The notes under the pieces: model-generated
What the model saw: the letters and a program-made list of their open reading frames with translations, nothing else
Database searches by the model: none
Told to the model about the DNA's origin: nothing
In this document: one piece after another, positions 6,562-7,552 of the stretch
Numbering within the stretch: the first letter of the stretch is position 1
How the letters are laid out: every line of letters begins with the position of its first letter
Made by a program: the position numbers and the translations under genes
Assembly (NCBI GenBank): GCA_002685115.1
Contig: NYWQ01000093.1
Coordinates: forward strand, 1 to 7,552
Reading direction: 5' to 3'
Length of the DNA stretch: 7,552 nucleotides
DNA from: Flavobacteriales bacterium
GTDB taxonomy: Bacteria > Bacteroidota > Bacteroidia > Flavobacteriales > UBA7430

Positions 6562-7552
6562 ATGGCTTCATCAAGTAAAAAAGAATTGTCTTTTGAGGAT
6601 TTTCGTCAAGAGGTTTTAGCAGATTATAGATTGGCTTGTATTAGCCGCGAGGCAAGTTTACTTGGTCGTCGGGAAGTACTTACAGGCAAAGCTAAGTTTG
6701 GGATTTTTGGAGACGGTAAGGAATTGGCTCAAATTGCCATGGCTAAAGTTTTTAAAAATGGCGATTTCCGATCGGGTTACTACAGAGATCAAACTTTTAT
6801 GATGGCTATAGCTCAAATGTCGACGCAACAAATGTTTGCCGCTCTATACGGTCATACCGATGTTGCGGAAGAACCTGCTTCAGGGGGCCGTCAGATGGGG
6901 GGGCATTTTGCAACCCGAAATCTAAACGAGGACGGTAGCTGGAAGAACTTAATGGAGTCGAAAAATTCTTCAGCTGATATTTCTTGCACTTCTGGACAGA
7001 TGCCCCGTTTACTTGGTTTAGCACAAGCTTCAAAAGTATATCGAAATCATAAAGACTTACAAAATTGGTCTTCTTTTACAAACAAGGGAAATGAAATAGC
7101 TTTTGGTACTATAGGAAATGCAAGTACTTCTGAGGGCGCCTTTTTTGAAACTATTAATGCTGCAGGTGTTCTTCAAGTACCGATGATTATGTCTGTATGG
7201 GATGATGGGTATGGGATTTCTGTTCCAGCAAAATATCAGACCACAAAAGAAAATATATCCGAAATTTTAAAGGGTTTTCAACGTGATGAAACGGGGGCTG
7301 GATTTGAAATATTTCGTGTTAAAGGTTGGGATTATCCGGCTTTAATTGAAACGTATCAGAAAGCTGAAAAAATTGCTCGAGAGGAGCACGTTCCTTGTTT
7401 AATTCACGTTTCTGAAGTAACTCAACCTCAGGGTCACTCTACATCTGGTTCTCACGAACGTTACAAATCTTCGGAGCGTTTACAATGGGAACTAAATTTT
7501 GATCCGATTAAAAAAATGGGGGAGTGGATGCTTGAACTTAACTTAGCATCTA
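6562..7552 (+). CDS. 2-oxoacid dehydrogenase E1, alpha part (branched-chain/2-oxoisovalerate-like); 3' end outside window
   Basis: The first 330 codons of a thiamine-diphosphate-dependent E1 component, which decarboxylates a 2-oxoacid and passes the acyl group to lipoyl-E2. Family marks in order: SGYYRDQTFM (71-80), the YRDQ phosphate-contact region; GGRQMGGH (108-115); the ThDP/metal segment opening GTIGNASTSEG (182-192) and closing SVWDDGYGIS (211-220); and HSTSGSHERYKS (292-303), equivalent to the HSTSDD phosphorylation-loop region of branched-chain E1 alpha. The metal-site residues are N186 and D215, where canonical E1 alpha has Asp and Asn. The frame is still open at the window end. Bacteroidota often carry a fused alpha/beta E1 of roughly 700-800 residues, so this may be its first half, but only the alpha part is visible. 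No Shine-Dalgarno; the leader reads GATATGTAATTATG. Whether it prefers pyruvate or branched-chain oxoacids is not decided. Confidence 0.87.
   Translation, partial: MASSSKKELSFEDFRQEVLADYRLACISREASLLGRREVLTGKAKFGIFGDGKELAQIAMAKVFKNGDFRSGYYRDQTFMMAIAQMSTQQMFAALYGHTDVAEEPASGGRQMGGHFATRNLNEDGSWKNLMESKNSSADISCTSGQMPRLLGLAQASKVYRNHKDLQNWSSFTNKGNEIAFGTIGNASTSEGAFFETINAAGVLQVPMIMSVWDDGYGISVPAKYQTTKENISEILKGFQRDETGAGFEIFRVKGWDYPALIETYQKAEKIAREEHVPCLIHVSEVTQPQGHSTSGSHERYKSSERLQWELNFDPIKKMGEWMLELNLAS

Noticed and set aside
6806..7033. Open minus-strand frame of 75 codons inside the E1 gene
   Set aside because: It is antisense to conserved E1 alpha coding sequence and has no recognisable domain.

Overview
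The window is AT-rich bacterial DNA that reads like Bacteroidota, most likely a flavobacterium-type organism. Three things point there. None of the seven start codons has a recognisable Shine-Dalgarno sequence; several have A- or T-rich leaders instead. Two intergenic spaces carry an exact match to the Bacteroidota -7 promoter element TAnnTTTG (3853-3860 and 6530-6537). The protein set and its motif variants (GlmM starting MTLIKSISGIRG with GEGNGG and SNTEP loops; the E1 'SVWDDGYGIS' type) also fit that phylum. No mobile element, CRISPR array, tRNA or rRNA is visible, and the region looks like ordinary chromosomal core.

Left half, minus strand (3637 down to 1): a five-gene unit read TPR protein -> phosphosulfolactate synthase-like protein -> single-domain rhodanese -> DUF368 (PopT-type undecaprenyl-phosphate translocase) -> shikimate dehydrogenase AroE, which runs off the window edge. 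The four junctions are a 4-nt overlap, a 1-nt overlap, a 1-nt gap and a 1-nt overlap, so the genes are almost certainly one transcript with coupled translation.

Middle (3638-3877): an AT-rich divergent intergenic region of 240 nt. It holds a -7-like element just before glmM.

Right half, plus strand: glmM (phosphoglucosamine mutase, true start probably 3878) and, 32 nt later, a class I cysteine desulfurase (5284-6417). A 144-nt intergenic stretch follows, with candidate hairpin/U-tract terminators and a new promoter element. The window ends inside the N-terminal (E1 alpha) part of a 2-oxoacid dehydrogenase (6562 onward).

Themes: GlmM feeds UDP-GlcNAc and so peptidoglycan and LPS synthesis, and DUF368 recycles the lipid carrier for the same polymers. 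PSL synthase, rhodanese and cysteine desulfurase all handle sulfur. The most interesting points are the conserved-looking but functionally unexplained TPR/PSL-synthase/rhodanese/DUF368/aroE cluster, and a reciprocal Asp/Asn exchange at the predicted thiamine-diphosphate metal-binding site of the E1 protein. I found no clearly new defence, mobile or RNA system here.
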